Both the position numbers and the translations under genes were made by a program. This document shows positions 17,483 to 26,373 of a stretch of 64,000 nucleotides of DNA, piece by piece. This stretch comes from Pseudomonas sp. N3-W (lineage in GTDB: Bacteria > Pseudomonadota > Gammaproteobacteria > Pseudomonadales > Pseudomonadaceae). The stretch spans positions 2,538,001 to 2,602,000 of the forward strand of contig NZ_CP103965.1 in NCBI RefSeq assembly GCF_024970185.1, in the 5' to 3' direction. The notes under the pieces were generated by a model. It saw nothing but the letters and a program-made list of their open reading frames with translations, made no database searches and was not told the DNA's origin. Positions within the stretch are counted from its first letter, which is position 1. The number at the start of each line of letters is the position of its first letter.

Positions 17483-18061
17483 TCAGATTTCAGGACGCCC
17501 GGTCATGGTGGTGACGGCCATCAGCAACAAGCCATCGACCATGCGCTGCAGCTCTTCAAGGTTGTCGGTGGCGGCTTTGATTCCGCCGGAGGCCAGGCGC
17601 AGGATTCGCGCGATGTTCGCGGCTGGCAGCAACGATTGCTCGCTCACATGCGGTTGCAGTACTGCGATCAGTTGCTGCTCCAGCGCCTGATACAAATCGG
17701 CCAGCGCTTGCGGTGCGAATTCGGCGCAGTTAGCCAGCAGTTCGGTGGCGTTTTTTGAGTCGATGACCGTAGCCACCGGTTCGATCAGCCAGATGTCGAA
17801 CACGCAACTCAACTGCGCCTGCAAGCCGCTGACATGGTGCAGTCGGGCGCAGGTTTCAGACAGGTTGCGTTCCTTTTGGCGACGCACCAGTTCGGCGAAG
17901 ATCGCTTCCTTGTTGGCGAACGAGGCGTACAGCGACGGGCGCGACATCTGCGCCGCTTCGCTGATATCGCTCATGCTGACCTTGCGGTAACCGTGGCGCA
18001 GGAACAGCTCGAAGGCGGCTGCGACGATGCGGTCTTCCTTGGTGTCCATGATGGGCAGCAT
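17483..18061 (-). CDS. TetR-family transcriptional regulator
   Basis: A 192-residue regulator. Residues 10-55 form the TetR DNA-binding domain (AAFELFLRHGYRKVSMSDIS, then SRPSLYASFANKEAIF). The rest is a helical ligand domain of unknown specificity. Two ATGs (18061 and 18049) are possible starts. It is divergent from an alcohol dehydrogenase, and the gap carries a phased array of TGTAAA half-sites, so it probably represses both genes and is released by an aldehyde or similar ligand. Confidence 0.88.
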   Translation of the reverse strand: MLPIMDTKEDRIVAAAFELFLRHGYRKVSMSDISEAAQMSRPSLYASFANKEAIFAELVRRQKERNLSETCARLHHVSGLQAQLSCVFDIWLIEPVATVIDSKNATELLANCAEFAPQALADLYQALEQQLIAVLQPHVSEQSLLPAANIARILRLASGGIKAATDNLEELQRMVDGLLLMAVTTMTGRPEI

Positions 18062-18074
18062 TCCTGATTGATAT

Positions 18075-18134
18075 TTTACAGTTGACGATAAGTGTAAAGA
18101 TGTTAATGTCTTTACAGAATTACCAAATTGTAAA
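18075..18134. promoter_or_regulatory. Phased TTTACA/TGTAAA operator array
   Basis: Half-sites TTTACA (18075), TGTAAA (18093), TTTACA (18111) and TGTAAA (18129) alternate at exactly 18-bp intervals. The central pair extends to TGTAAAGA-N8-TCTTTACA (18093-18116). They cover the TetR/dehydrogenase intergenic region, so are the likely TetR operators. Confidence 0.65.
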
Positions 18135-18155
18135 GCCGCAGATGAGGGTCAGGCA

Positions 18156-19220
18156 ATGAGCAATATTCCAGCGGGTAACGGCGCACGCATCATCAAGGCT
18201 TACGCAGCACTGCAAAAGGGCGGCCCGATGGTGCCGTGGAGCTTCGAGCGGCGGGCGCCGCGACCTAAGGATGTGGCGGTGAAAATCCTGTTTTGCGGGG
18301 TTTGCCATTCCGATGTTCACTACATGAAGGCGTGGGGGCAGCAATACCCGCTGGTGCCGGGTCATGAGATCGTCGGCGAAGTGATCGAGACCGGTGCCGA
18401 GGTGAGCCGCTTCAAGGTCGGCGATAAGGTGATGATCGGCACCATTGTCGATTCGTGTCGGCATTGCGAACCCTGCCTGTCCGAGAACGAAATCTACTGC
18501 CGCGAATTTCCGACCGTGACCTTCGATGGCACTGACCGCGTGGACGGATCGAGGACTCGCGGCGGCTACTGCGAGCTGTACGTGGCAGACGAGCACTTCG
18601 TTCATCTGTTGCCCGAAGGGCTCGATCCTGCAGCGGCCGCACCGTTGTTGTGTGCCGGTGTCACCACTTATGCGCCGTTGCGTCACTGGAACATCGGTCC
18701 CGGAAAAACCGTAGGCATTGTCGGGATTGGCGGCCTTGGGCATCTGGCGGTCAAATTCGCACGGGCCATGGGCGCGCATGTGGTGGCGTTCACCACGTCA
18801 CCGAAAAAGGCCGAGCAAGCCTTGAACCTCGGCGCCCATGAAGTGGTGCTGTCCACTGACGCCGAGCAGATGGCGGCGCAGGCTTATCGCTTTGATTTCA
18901 TCCTCGATACCGTGTCTGTTCGTTATCCGATGGACCCGTTCCTGATCGCGCTCAAGCTCGACGCGACCCTGTGCTCCCTCGGCATTCCCGATCAGTTCGA
19001 TTTCAGCCCGATGCTGCTGGCGATGGGTCGGCGCAGCATCGCCAGTTCCGGCGCCGCCGGTACACTGGATACCCGCGAGATGCTGGCGTTTTGTGCCGAG
19101 CACAACATCGTCGCCGACGTGGAAGTGATCGCCATGAGCCAGATCAACGAGGCGTTCGATCGGGTGGAGAAGGGCGATGTGCATTACCGGTTTGTGGTGG
19201 ATCTGCAAAAAGGGCTGTAG
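18156..19220 (+). CDS. Zinc-dependent NADP-type alcohol dehydrogenase (CAD/YahK family)
   Basis: A 354-residue medium-chain dehydrogenase. Catalytic zinc ligands are in FCGVCHSDVHYMKAWG and GHEIVGEV; the structural zinc knot is CRHCEPCLSENEIYC. The cofactor loop is VGIVGIGGLGHLAVKFARAM. This matches YahK/AdhA-type aldehyde reductases, which detoxify aldehydes. Induction through the divergent TetR regulator is expected. Confidence 0.9.
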   Translation: MSNIPAGNGARIIKAYAALQKGGPMVPWSFERRAPRPKDVAVKILFCGVCHSDVHYMKAWGQQYPLVPGHEIVGEVIETGAEVSRFKVGDKVMIGTIVDSCRHCEPCLSENEIYCREFPTVTFDGTDRVDGSRTRGGYCELYVADEHFVHLLPEGLDPAAAAPLLCAGVTTYAPLRHWNIGPGKTVGIVGIGGLGHLAVKFARAMGAHVVAFTTSPKKAEQALNLGAHEVVLSTDAEQMAAQAYRFDFILDTVSVRYPMDPFLIALKLDATLCSLGIPDQFDFSPMLLAMGRRSIASSGAAGTLDTREMLAFCAEHNIVADVEVIAMSQINEAFDRVEKGDVHYRFVVDLQKGL

Positions 19221-19281
19221 GCGAGTCGTTCTCTGAACCTCCTTCTATATTTCAATCAAGACGAGTCAGGAATCGAAACCC

Positions 19282-19956
19282 ATGAGAGCACTGATCTTCG
19301 GCGCCACCGGCATGGTTGGCCAGGGCGTGTTGCGCGAGAGTCTGCTCGCGGCGGACGTCGAGCAGGTGACCGTTGTCGGCCGAACGCCAGTCGAGGCCAC
19401 CGATCGCAAGCTGCAATCGCTGGTGGTGCCCGACTTGGCCCGACTGGGCGGGGTCGAAGCGCAGTTGCAGGGCTTCGACGCCTGCTTTTTCTGCCTGGGC
19501 GTTTCATCGTCCGGCCTGGATGAGGCGCACTATTCGCGGCTCACCTATGACCTGACCCTGGCGGTGGCCGAAGTGCTGGCGCGACTCAATCCGCAGATGA
19601 CCTTCGTGTATGTCTCGGGCGCCGGAACCGACAGCACTGAAAAGGGCAAAAGCATGTGGGCGCGGGTCAAGGGGCGTACCGAGAATGCGCTGCTGCGATT
19701 ACCGTTCAAGGCGGTCTACCTGTTTCGGCCGGGGGTGATCCAGCCGTTGAATGGGGCACGGTCGAAGACCACGGCGTATCGCTGGACGTATTGGGTGATG
19801 GGGCCGTTGTTGCCGGTTCTGCGCAAGTTGTTTCCGAAGTACGTGCTGAGTACCGTTTCGGTTGGGCAGGCGATGTTGAATGTCGTCCGCCATGGCGCCG
19901 CGAGTACCGTGCTGGAGACGCCTGATATTCAGGCGGCGGCGCTCAGGGGACAGTGA
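19282..19956 (+). CDS. NAD(P)H-binding atypical SDR protein
   Basis: A 224-residue protein with an N-terminal Rossmann motif, ALIFGATGMVGQGVLRESLL. It belongs to the HTATIP2/NmrA-like atypical short-chain dehydrogenases (FVYVSGAGTDSTEKGKSMWA, YLFRPGVIQPLNG). It follows the alcohol dehydrogenase in the same direction after 61 bp, perhaps in one transcript. Enzymatic role unknown. Confidence 0.8.
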   Translation: MRALIFGATGMVGQGVLRESLLAADVEQVTVVGRTPVEATDRKLQSLVVPDLARLGGVEAQLQGFDACFFCLGVSSSGLDEAHYSRLTYDLTLAVAEVLARLNPQMTFVYVSGAGTDSTEKGKSMWARVKGRTENALLRLPFKAVYLFRPGVIQPLNGARSKTTAYRWTYWVMGPLLPVLRKLFPKYVLSTVSVGQAMLNVVRHGAASTVLETPDIQAAALRGQ

Positions 19957-19990
19957 ACCCATGTGGGAGTTGTGGTGTTTTGGGGGGAAG

Positions 19991-20449
19991 TCAGGCTTTG
20001 GTCAGCATTTCGATCAGGCGCTCTGGCCACACCGTTTCGCCGGTGTCCTGCAACTCGGCCACTGACCACCACTTGTGTTGCGTCATCACTCGGGCTTCCT
20101 CCGCTGTCCAGCCATCGCGCGATAGCGATTCAGTGTCGGTGCGAACCACGAAATAGCGCTCCACCGACAATACCGATTCACCGCTGGGCAGCATCATCTG
20201 AAAACTGCGCTCTGCCACGTGTTCGCCGACCTGCTCGACGTACAGGCCGGTTTCTTCAAGCAGTTCGCGAATCGCCGCAGCTTGGAAACTTTCACCGTCT
20301 TCCAGACCACCGCCAGGCGTTGCCCAATAGTCGCGACCGTCCAGGGCATCGCCCTTGTGCTGGAAGCGAAACAGCAGCACCTCGTTGGCGGGGTTGATGA
20401 CGAGGAGCCTTGCTGCGTTGCGTTGGCGCATGACGGTTTTTCCATCCAT
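19991..20449 (-). CDS. Nudix hydrolase
   Basis: A 152-residue protein containing a complete Nudix box, GGGLEDGESFQAAAIRELLE followed by ETGL (about residues 46-69). It hydrolyses a nucleoside diphosphate linked to another group; the substrate is not predictable. The C-terminus WWSVAELQDTGETVWPE is typical of RppH-unrelated small Nudix proteins. It is convergent with the upstream SDR gene. Confidence 0.88.
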   Translation of the reverse strand: MDGKTVMRQRNAARLLVINPANEVLLFRFQHKGDALDGRDYWATPGGGLEDGESFQAAAIRELLEETGLYVEQVGEHVAERSFQMMLPSGESVLSVERYFVVRTDTESLSRDGWTAEEARVMTQHKWWSVAELQDTGETVWPERLIEMLTKA

Positions 20450-20515
20450 AGAAGATACCAGACGGGCATTTGTGGCAAGGGACAGCCCCTCGCCACAGGG
20501 TTGAGCAGCCCGCTG

Positions 20516-21889
20516 CTACGCGACCACCTGATAACACGGCACATACGCTGCGCCACCCGGCAGTTTCATCCGGTGCTGGGCAACGAAGGCCTTGAGCAGT
20601 TGATCCAGCGGCTGCATCACCGCCGCATCGCCACGGATCTGGTACGGCCCGTGTTCTTCGATCAGGCGAATGCCCTTGTCCTTGACGTTGCCGGCGACGA
20701 TGCCGGAGAACGCCCGGCGCAGGTTGGCGGCCAGTTCGTGGGGCGGCAGCTCACGGCTCAGCTTGAGGCCGGCCATGTTCTCGTGGGTGGGGTCGAACGG
20801 GCGCTGGAAGCCTTCGTCGATCTTCAGCAGCCAGTTGAAGTGGAAGGCGTCGTTGCGTTCGCGGCGGAACTGTTTGACCTCTTTGAGGCCCTCGGTCATC
20901 TGCCGCGCCACTTCGGCCGGGTCGTCGATGATAATGCTGTAGTGCTTTTTCGCCCCGTCACCCAATGTGGCCCCGACGAAGGCGTCCAGTTGCTCAAGGT
21001 ACGGTGCGGCATGCTTGGGCCCGGTGAGAATGACCGGGAAGGGCAGGCCTTCGTTGTCCGGGTGCATCAGAATGCCCAGCAGGTAGAGGAATTCTTCGGC
21101 GGTGCCGGCACCACCCGGGAAAATGATGATGCCGTGGCCGACGCGAACGAAGGCTTCGAGGCGTTTTTCGATGTCCGGCAGGATCACCAGTTCGTTGACG
21201 ATCGGGTTCGGCGCTTCGGCGGCGATGATGCCCGGCTCGGTCAGGCCCAGGTAGCGGCCGCCATGGATGCGTTGCTTGGCGTGGGCGATGGTGGCGCCTT
21301 TCATCGGGCCTTTCATCACGCCAGGGCCGCAACCGGTGCAGATGTCGAGGCTGCGCAGTCCGAGTTCGTGGCCGACTTTCTTGGTGTATTTGTATTCTTC
21401 GGTGTTGATCGAGTGGCCGCCCCAGCACACGACGATCTTCGGCTCGACACCGGGGCGCAGGGTGCGGGCGTTGCGCAGCAGGTGGAAAACGTAGTCGCTG
21501 ATGCCTTGCGAGTTACTGAGGTCGATGCGCTGGCTGTCGAGTTCGTTTTCGGTGTAGACGATGTCGCGCAAGGCGCTGAAAAGCATTTCCCGGGTGCTGG
21601 CGATCATTTCGCCATCGACGAAGGCGTCGGCAGGGGCATTGAGCAATTCCAGGCGTACGCCACGGTCCTGCTGGTGAATACGGATTTCGAAGTCCTTGTA
21701 GGCTTCGAGGATGGTCTTGGCGTTATCAACGTGGGCGCCGGTGTTGAGAATGGCCAGGGCGCATTGGCGAAAGAGGGTATAGGTGCTGCCGGAACCGGCT
21801 TCGCTCAGTTGCTGGACTTCGCGTTGGGAGAGGGTTTCAAGGCTGCCTTTTGGACTGACCGAGGCGTTGATTACTTGTCGTTGGGTCAT
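20516..21889 (-). CDS. ppnN: Pyrimidine/purine nucleotide 5'-monophosphate nucleosidase
   Basis: A 457-residue LOG-family protein of the PpnN (YgdH) type, which cleaves nucleoside monophosphates to base and ribose phosphate and responds to (p)ppGpp. The LOG motif occurs as PGGAGTAEEFLYLLG, with GPGVMKGPMKGA upstream. The start MTQRQVINASVSPKG at 21889 gives the usual length; the longer upstream frame has no support. Confidence 0.9.
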   Translation of the reverse strand: MTQRQVINASVSPKGSLETLSQREVQQLSEAGSGSTYTLFRQCALAILNTGAHVDNAKTILEAYKDFEIRIHQQDRGVRLELLNAPADAFVDGEMIASTREMLFSALRDIVYTENELDSQRIDLSNSQGISDYVFHLLRNARTLRPGVEPKIVVCWGGHSINTEEYKYTKKVGHELGLRSLDICTGCGPGVMKGPMKGATIAHAKQRIHGGRYLGLTEPGIIAAEAPNPIVNELVILPDIEKRLEAFVRVGHGIIIFPGGAGTAEEFLYLLGILMHPDNEGLPFPVILTGPKHAAPYLEQLDAFVGATLGDGAKKHYSIIIDDPAEVARQMTEGLKEVKQFRRERNDAFHFNWLLKIDEGFQRPFDPTHENMAGLKLSRELPPHELAANLRRAFSGIVAGNVKDKGIRLIEEHGPYQIRGDAAVMQPLDQLLKAFVAQHRMKLPGGAAYVPCYQVVA

Positions 21890-22118
21890 GCAATGATCCT
21901 TAAAACGATGTCGTTGACCCGATAAGGATGAACGGCATCCGAAGAGTGTGAATCCATGGATGAAGATGGCACGATCTGCGCGGTACTGCCATGGTCCTCG
22001 TTTGACGATGAAAAGATGAAAAGGAGCCCCAGCATAGCTAAATCCCTCGCAGAGGCGATAATGCCCCGCACTCTTTTTGCACACTGATCCTTTACCCGAT
22101 GCAAGGAACCCCGTCGCG

Positions 22119-22643
22119 ATGTTCGAAATCCAGCCGATGAATGCGCAAACCTATCGACGCCAGACCCGGCGCAGCACGGTGATCATCGCCCTGATGTTCC
22201 TGGCGCTGGCCATGGTGCTGTCCACGGCGGCGGTGGCGTTGTTCGGTGAACCGGGCGGCGACAACCTGCGTTTCAATATCGGCGGTGTGTTTGCCGCGTT
22301 GTTGCTGATGGCAGCGTTGATGCGTGGCAAGTTCTGGACCCAGGAATGGATGGCGCCGGCGGTCTATGGCTGGCAGCTCAAGCGCAGCCTGATGAGCGTC
22401 ACCAATGTCATGCATCAGGTGACAGCGGCAGTGGAGGCGGGTGATCCGACGGCGATGAAGGTGCTGCGTTTTTATCATCTGGGCCTGGACCAGATGCATC
22501 AACTGGATGGCAATTCGAGTGATCACAGTCAGTTGATTCGTGAGGCCGATCAGCATAAGGCGCGGATGGAGGCGTTGGGTATCGAGACCGAGCAGACGCG
22601 TCTGGATCCTGCGTGGTTGGCGGCCCTCAAATCAACCCGTTAA
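22119..22643 (+). CDS. DUF3087 membrane protein
   Basis: A 174-residue protein with two hydrophobic segments (residues 20-45 and 55-75) and a soluble helical C-terminal part (MHQVTAAVEAGDPTAMKVLR). It matches the DUF3087 family of gammaproteobacteria. Function unknown. The ATG at 22119 was preferred over an upstream TTG. Confidence 0.75.
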   Translation: MFEIQPMNAQTYRRQTRRSTVIIALMFLALAMVLSTAAVALFGEPGGDNLRFNIGGVFAALLLMAALMRGKFWTQEWMAPAVYGWQLKRSLMSVTNVMHQVTAAVEAGDPTAMKVLRFYHLGLDQMHQLDGNSSDHSQLIREADQHKARMEALGIETEQTRLDPAWLAALKSTR

Positions 22644-22668
22644 TACTCGTCAGTTAAATGCAGAACCT

Positions 22669-22758
22669 GTAGGAGCGAGCCTGCTCGCGAAAGTAGCGTG
22701 TCAGTCAACATTAATGTGGGGACTGATGGCCTCTTCGCGAGCAGGCTCGCTCCCACAG
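22669..22758. repeat. REPIN (two inverted REP units)
   Basis: TAGGAGCGAGCCTGCTCGCG at 22669 and TTCGCGAGCAGGCTCGCTCC at 22734 face each other between convergent genes. The second unit ends two bases before the stop codon of the DUF2784 gene. Confidence 0.85.
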
Positions 22759-22759
22759 G

Positions 22760-23128
22760 TTAAGTGCACAAACGACGCAACCGGATCAGTCGCCCATAAA
22801 CCAGCACGTTGACCGCCAGTACCACGCTGCCCAGCACCCATTGAATCTCCGGCGTCAGCCCGGCCGGGTAAATCACCGGCCACACATAATGCTCGATGAA
22901 CCCGCCGCCATAGCCAATCTGTCCGGCCGCTTCGCGCATCAGGTTCTCCCAATAGGTGAGCGGGCATGTCAGGTGAAAGACCTCGACGATGACGCCCCAT
23001 GCAGCAGCGGGCAGGTGCAGCCAGGCCAGCGAGGGCCATCTGAGCACCAACAGGCCGCCAAACAGCACAAATAGAATGAACAACAGGTGAAACAGCACCA
23101 GCCCGTCGGCGGCGATTCGGTAAAGCAT
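22760..23128 (-). CDS. DUF2784 membrane protein
   Basis: A 122-residue protein with about four hydrophobic helices, starting MLYRIAADGLVLFHLLFILF and containing the family signature HLTCPLTYWENLMREAAGQ. It matches DUF2784. Function unknown. Its stop abuts a REP element. Confidence 0.82.
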   Translation of the reverse strand: MLYRIAADGLVLFHLLFILFVLFGGLLVLRWPSLAWLHLPAAAWGVIVEVFHLTCPLTYWENLMREAAGQIGYGGGFIEHYVWPVIYPAGLTPEIQWVLGSVVLAVNVLVYGRLIRLRRLCT

Positions 23129-23188
23129 GTCGGCTCCCTGACGCTGTCAAGGTGGCGAGGGCGCGTGCTCCATCGCCACAGGTGTGTA

Positions 23189-24124
23189 TCAATCGCGCAA
23201 ATCAGCAAACTCGGCGCGCATTCGGCCATTGTGTTTGGCCTGGTACAACAATCTATCGACCTGTTCGACAAACGCCAGAGCGTTGACGTCTTGGCGAGCG
23301 ATTGTAGTGCCGACACCCAGGCTCAAGCTGACCAGCGCTGACACCGCCGAAAATGCATGGGGAATATGCTGCTGGCGAATCAGATGCAGGCATTTGCGCG
23401 CCACCAGCCTGGCCGATTCGGCATCGGTTTCGGGTAGCAGCCAGACGAACTCTTCGCCGCCGATGCGGGCGATGAAATCCCGGGGCCGATTGGCTGCCAG
23501 CGACAGAGTCTGTGCCACTTGACGCAGGCATTCGTCGCCCTTGATGTGGCCGTAGTGATCGTTGTACTGCTTGAAGTAATCGATATCCAGCACCAGTAAT
23601 GACAGCGGTAAGCCGCTGCGCTGGGCCTGGCCCCATTCACGCTCCAGCACCGTGTCGAACATGCGTCGGTTGGCGATGCCGGTGAGGCCGTCCTGGAACG
23701 AATATTCTTCGAGCTGCTTTTGCAGGCGGGTCAGGTGTTCTTCGGTTTTCTTGCGTTCGCTGATGTCGAACATGAAGCCCACCAGCGCCTCCACTTCACC
23801 GTCCTTGCGCACGACGTGCACCACATCGCGAATCCACACATAGTCACCGTTCTGCGTCAGTGCCCGGTAGTCGGCTTCGTGGTCTACGCCGGCCCTGGAT
23901 TGCGACACGCAAAACTCCACCACGTAGTCGCGATCATCCGGGTGCATGCGCTCGACCCAGTCATTGACCGAACCCCAACTGTCCTGTTTCCAGCCCAACA
24001 GACCTTCGATCTGCGGGCCGATGTAACTGAATGTCATGGTTTTCCAGTCGATCCGCCAAGGAATCGCCTGGGTCGATTCGAGCAAGGTTTTATAGACATC
24101 GCTGTCAGTATCGACGGAGCTCAT
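23189..24124 (-). CDS. PAS-GGDEF diguanylate cyclase
   Basis: A 311-residue protein. Residues 10-125 are a PAS/PAC sensor (FSYIGPQIEGLLGWKQDSW, then the PAC end VGFMFDISERKKTEEHL). Residues 140-311 are a GGDEF domain. The active site is GGEEF (222-226), compatible with cyclase activity, and RPRD (213-216) is an intact allosteric I-site. No membrane segment is seen, so it is cytoplasmic. It should make cyclic di-GMP in response to an unknown signal and be feedback-inhibited. Confidence 0.9.
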   Translation of the reverse strand: MSSVDTDSDVYKTLLESTQAIPWRIDWKTMTFSYIGPQIEGLLGWKQDSWGSVNDWVERMHPDDRDYVVEFCVSQSRAGVDHEADYRALTQNGDYVWIRDVVHVVRKDGEVEALVGFMFDISERKKTEEHLTRLQKQLEEYSFQDGLTGIANRRMFDTVLEREWGQAQRSGLPLSLLVLDIDYFKQYNDHYGHIKGDECLRQVAQTLSLAANRPRDFIARIGGEEFVWLLPETDAESARLVARKCLHLIRQQHIPHAFSAVSALVSLSLGVGTTIARQDVNALAFVEQVDRLLYQAKHNGRMRAEFADLRD

Positions 24125-24306
24125 GGGGCTGGGACCTCAAGGAGTGGAATGCCGCGCTAGCATGTTGCCAGCCTCTCGCCGAATCAAGCGTCTGGCAGAT
24201 GAATGGCAAAACAGCCGGACTGTGGTCTGCAAGTGCGCAAGATTGTTCAAGCCAGGCGTCGTCGAGACTGGCACAGTCGGTGGTCTTTATCTGGTTGTAG
24301 AGCGTT

Positions 24307-25005
24307 ATGTCCAACTCACTCATGCCACGCAGCGCGTTTCTTCGCGGTGCGGTCGCAATCATGCCGCTGTCCCTGGCCACCGCGCCCTGGGGACTTTTGG
24401 CCGGTTCCATGGCCATCGAGGCCAATCTGACGCCCCTGCAAGGCCAGGGCTTGTCGAGCATCGTGTTTGCCGGCGCGGCGCAACTGGTGGCGATCGGCAT
24501 GCTCAAGGGCGGGGCCGGGATCTTCTCGATCTTGTTGACCACGCTGCTGCTGACGTCTCAGCATCTGCTGTACGGGATGAGCATGCGCTCGGTGATATCA
24601 CCGTTGCCGGGTCGCTGGCGCGTGGGCCTGGGTTTTCTGCTCACCGACGAATTGTTTGCCCTGACCAGTCAGCATGACAAGCAACAGTTCAATCGCTGGT
24701 ACGCCCTGGGTGTGGGCCTGACGTTCTACATCGCCTGGAACCTGTTCACGCTGGCCGGCATCGTGCTGGGCAGCAGCATTCCGGGTCTGGAACATCTGGG
24801 ACTGGATTTCTCCATCGCCGCAACGTTCATAGCCTTGATCACGCCGGTGGTGCGCAGCGTTCCGACGGTGGTGTGTGTGGCGGTTTCGCTATTCTGCTCG
24901 GTGCTGTTCAGTTATTGGCAGTGGGGCTCGGCGCTGGTGCTGTCGGGCTTGGCAGGCATGACTGCCGGGTTTGTCTGCAACAAGTTTTATCGGGGGCGCA
25001 CATGA
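24307..25005 (+). CDS. azlC: Branched-chain amino acid exporter large subunit
   Basis: A 232-residue membrane protein of the AzlC/YgaZ family: PLSLATAPWGLLAGSMAIEA near the N-terminus, then FAGAAQLVAIGMLKGGAGI and LLLTSQHLLYGMSMR. With its small partner it exports branched-chain amino acids or analogues. The TGA overlaps the ATG of the next gene (ATGA). Confidence 0.88.
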   Translation: MSNSLMPRSAFLRGAVAIMPLSLATAPWGLLAGSMAIEANLTPLQGQGLSSIVFAGAAQLVAIGMLKGGAGIFSILLTTLLLTSQHLLYGMSMRSVISPLPGRWRVGLGFLLTDELFALTSQHDKQQFNRWYALGVGLTFYIAWNLFTLAGIVLGSSIPGLEHLGLDFSIAATFIALITPVVRSVPTVVCVAVSLFCSVLFSYWQWGSALVLSGLAGMTAGFVCNKFYRGRT

Positions 25006-25316
25006 TGGTTTGGGCAGTGATTATCGGCATGGGGGTGTTGGTGTTTCTGAATCGTTACGTGTTTCTCGAACCTCGATTGCCGGTGCGGTTAAGCAGTAAT
25101 GCCCGGCAGTTTCTCGGCTTTGCGGTGCCGGGCATGCTGACGGCGATCTGTGGGCCGATTGTGTTCATGCCCGACAAACAACTGAACCTGCAGTGGGACA
25201 ATCCCTATCTGCTCAGCTCGCTGGTGGCGGTGGGGCTGGTGCTGTACACCCGCAATACGTTGCTCAGCATGTTGTTGAGCATGGCGTTCTTCTTTTTGCT
25301 GCGCTGGTGGCTCTGA
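25002..25316 (+). CDS. azlD: Branched-chain amino acid exporter small subunit
   Basis: A 104-residue protein with three to four membrane helices, starting MMVWAVIIGMGVLVFLNRYV and containing FLGFAVPGMLTAI. This is the normal AzlD/YgaH size and position, coupled by ATGA overlap to azlC. Confidence 0.87.
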   Translation: MMVWAVIIGMGVLVFLNRYVFLEPRLPVRLSSNARQFLGFAVPGMLTAICGPIVFMPDKQLNLQWDNPYLLSSLVAVGLVLYTRNTLLSMLLSMAFFFLLRWWL

Positions 25317-25382
25317 GTTCGATTGAAGAAACTGTTCTACGCTTGATGCAGAGAACGAATCGCTTCAGGAGGAGAGACAGGC

Positions 25383-25541
25383 ATGAGTACTGAACAAGAA
25401 CACCCTGAGCCGGATGATGAGCTGGATGAACCGACCGAAGACGAAATCGAGCGCCAGAAGCGTTCGACACCGGACTGGAAGCACCCCGATGATGGCAAGA
25501 CCTTGTCGGAGCGTGACCAAGAGTGGCCGCTTAAGCCGTGA
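25383..25541 (+). CDS. Small acidic hypothetical protein (52 aa)
   Basis: ATG follows AGGAGGAGAGACAGGC, a strong ribosome site. The 52-residue product is very acidic at the start (EQEHPEPDDELDEPTEDEIE) and ends TLSERDQEWPLKP. No family was recognised, but the ribosome site, clean frame and following hairpin support a real gene. Confidence 0.6.
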   Translation: MSTEQEHPEPDDELDEPTEDEIERQKRSTPDWKHPDDGKTLSERDQEWPLKP

Positions 25542-25570
25542 ATAATGTGGGGCGGGAGGGCGGGAAACAA

Positions 25571-25592
25571 AAGAGGCTCAAATGAGCCTCTT
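25571..25592 (+). terminator. Hairpin after the small acidic gene
   Basis: AAGAGGCTCA and TGAGCCTCTT pair over 10 bp around a 2-nt centre (so about an 8-bp stem in practice). No strong U-run follows; weak terminator. Confidence 0.45.
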
Positions 25593-25656
25593 GAGCTGAG
25601 CATGTGTTTTGTGTGAGTCGTTCAGATCTTAGGCCGAATCGCCCACGAGTGTCGTA

Positions 25657-25944
25657 TCAAACGTCTTCCATCTGCGGGAAATCAGGATGGGAAGCCCGAT
25701 ATCCCAGGGTTTTGTCGATCCAGGCGTTCAACTCGTTGACCATGATCGGCGGTTTGCCTGGATAGCCTTCGAGGGCTGAACGCAGGACATCGCTGATGTC
25801 GGGGATTGAGCGCAAGTTTCGAGTCTTGACGTATTGTCGGATAAAACAGTCGAGTTGGTAGTGTTCTGTCTTCGATAGATAGACGCACTCCAGGCCGCTG
25901 ACTTGATTCATGGAAAAATCGTCGCGCAACTTAGTTCTCTGCAA
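25657..25944 (-). CDS. Hypothetical protein (up to 95 aa)
   Basis: An open frame ending in LGYRASHPDFPQMEDV, with a helical and polar composition. It may begin at TTG 25944 or at the ATG at 25911 (MNQVSGLECVYLSK). Neither has a clear ribosome site. The coding look (no biased frame in other directions) is moderate. No function recognised. Confidence 0.5.
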   Translation of the reverse strand: MQRTKLRDDFSMNQVSGLECVYLSKTEHYQLDCFIRQYVKTRNLRSIPDISDVLRSALEGYPGKPPIMVNELNAWIDKTLGYRASHPDFPQMEDV

Positions 25945-26373
25945 GGCTTGTGAAAGTTGTAGGGATTTCCTTGTTTTGCTGACTCTTCGGTCAACTGCCT
26001 CAGGCGTGAGGAAATGCGGCGCGCATGCTAGCTGGAGTGTTACAAAATGTATGTATGATGATTGAAATGTCAGACAGGCGGTTGATACAACACATACGTT
26101 GCGACTACAAGTGTTTCTGAATTGATACAGTTGCTGCGAAGTTCAACTTGCCAAATTGTATAGACACGTTATGCCTGAATGCCACTAATACGACGTCGTA
26201 TAAATCAATGCATCTGAATCAATCAATGAGTCGGCGTGATTGAGTGCGCTGCCACCTAACACTGTGTACCCTTATAAAATCCCGCAGAGCAGCAGTCGGG
26301 TGGAGTGGAGGAACAACGGGCGAGGGTTTTGCCATTAAACAGGATGACCACAACGGTCTGGCCCAAGGCAAAC
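25945..26373. other. AT-rich intergenic region
   Basis: About 430 bp without a convincing gene. It contains the perfect 14-bp palindrome ATACGACGTCGTAT (26188-26201) and several possible -10 boxes. It must hold the promoter of the deacetylase gene. Confidence 0.5.

Noticed and set aside
20219..21925. 568-codon plus-strand frame opposite ppnN
   Set aside because: Antisense shadow of the ppnN gene. The minus-strand product has a full LOG-family motif.
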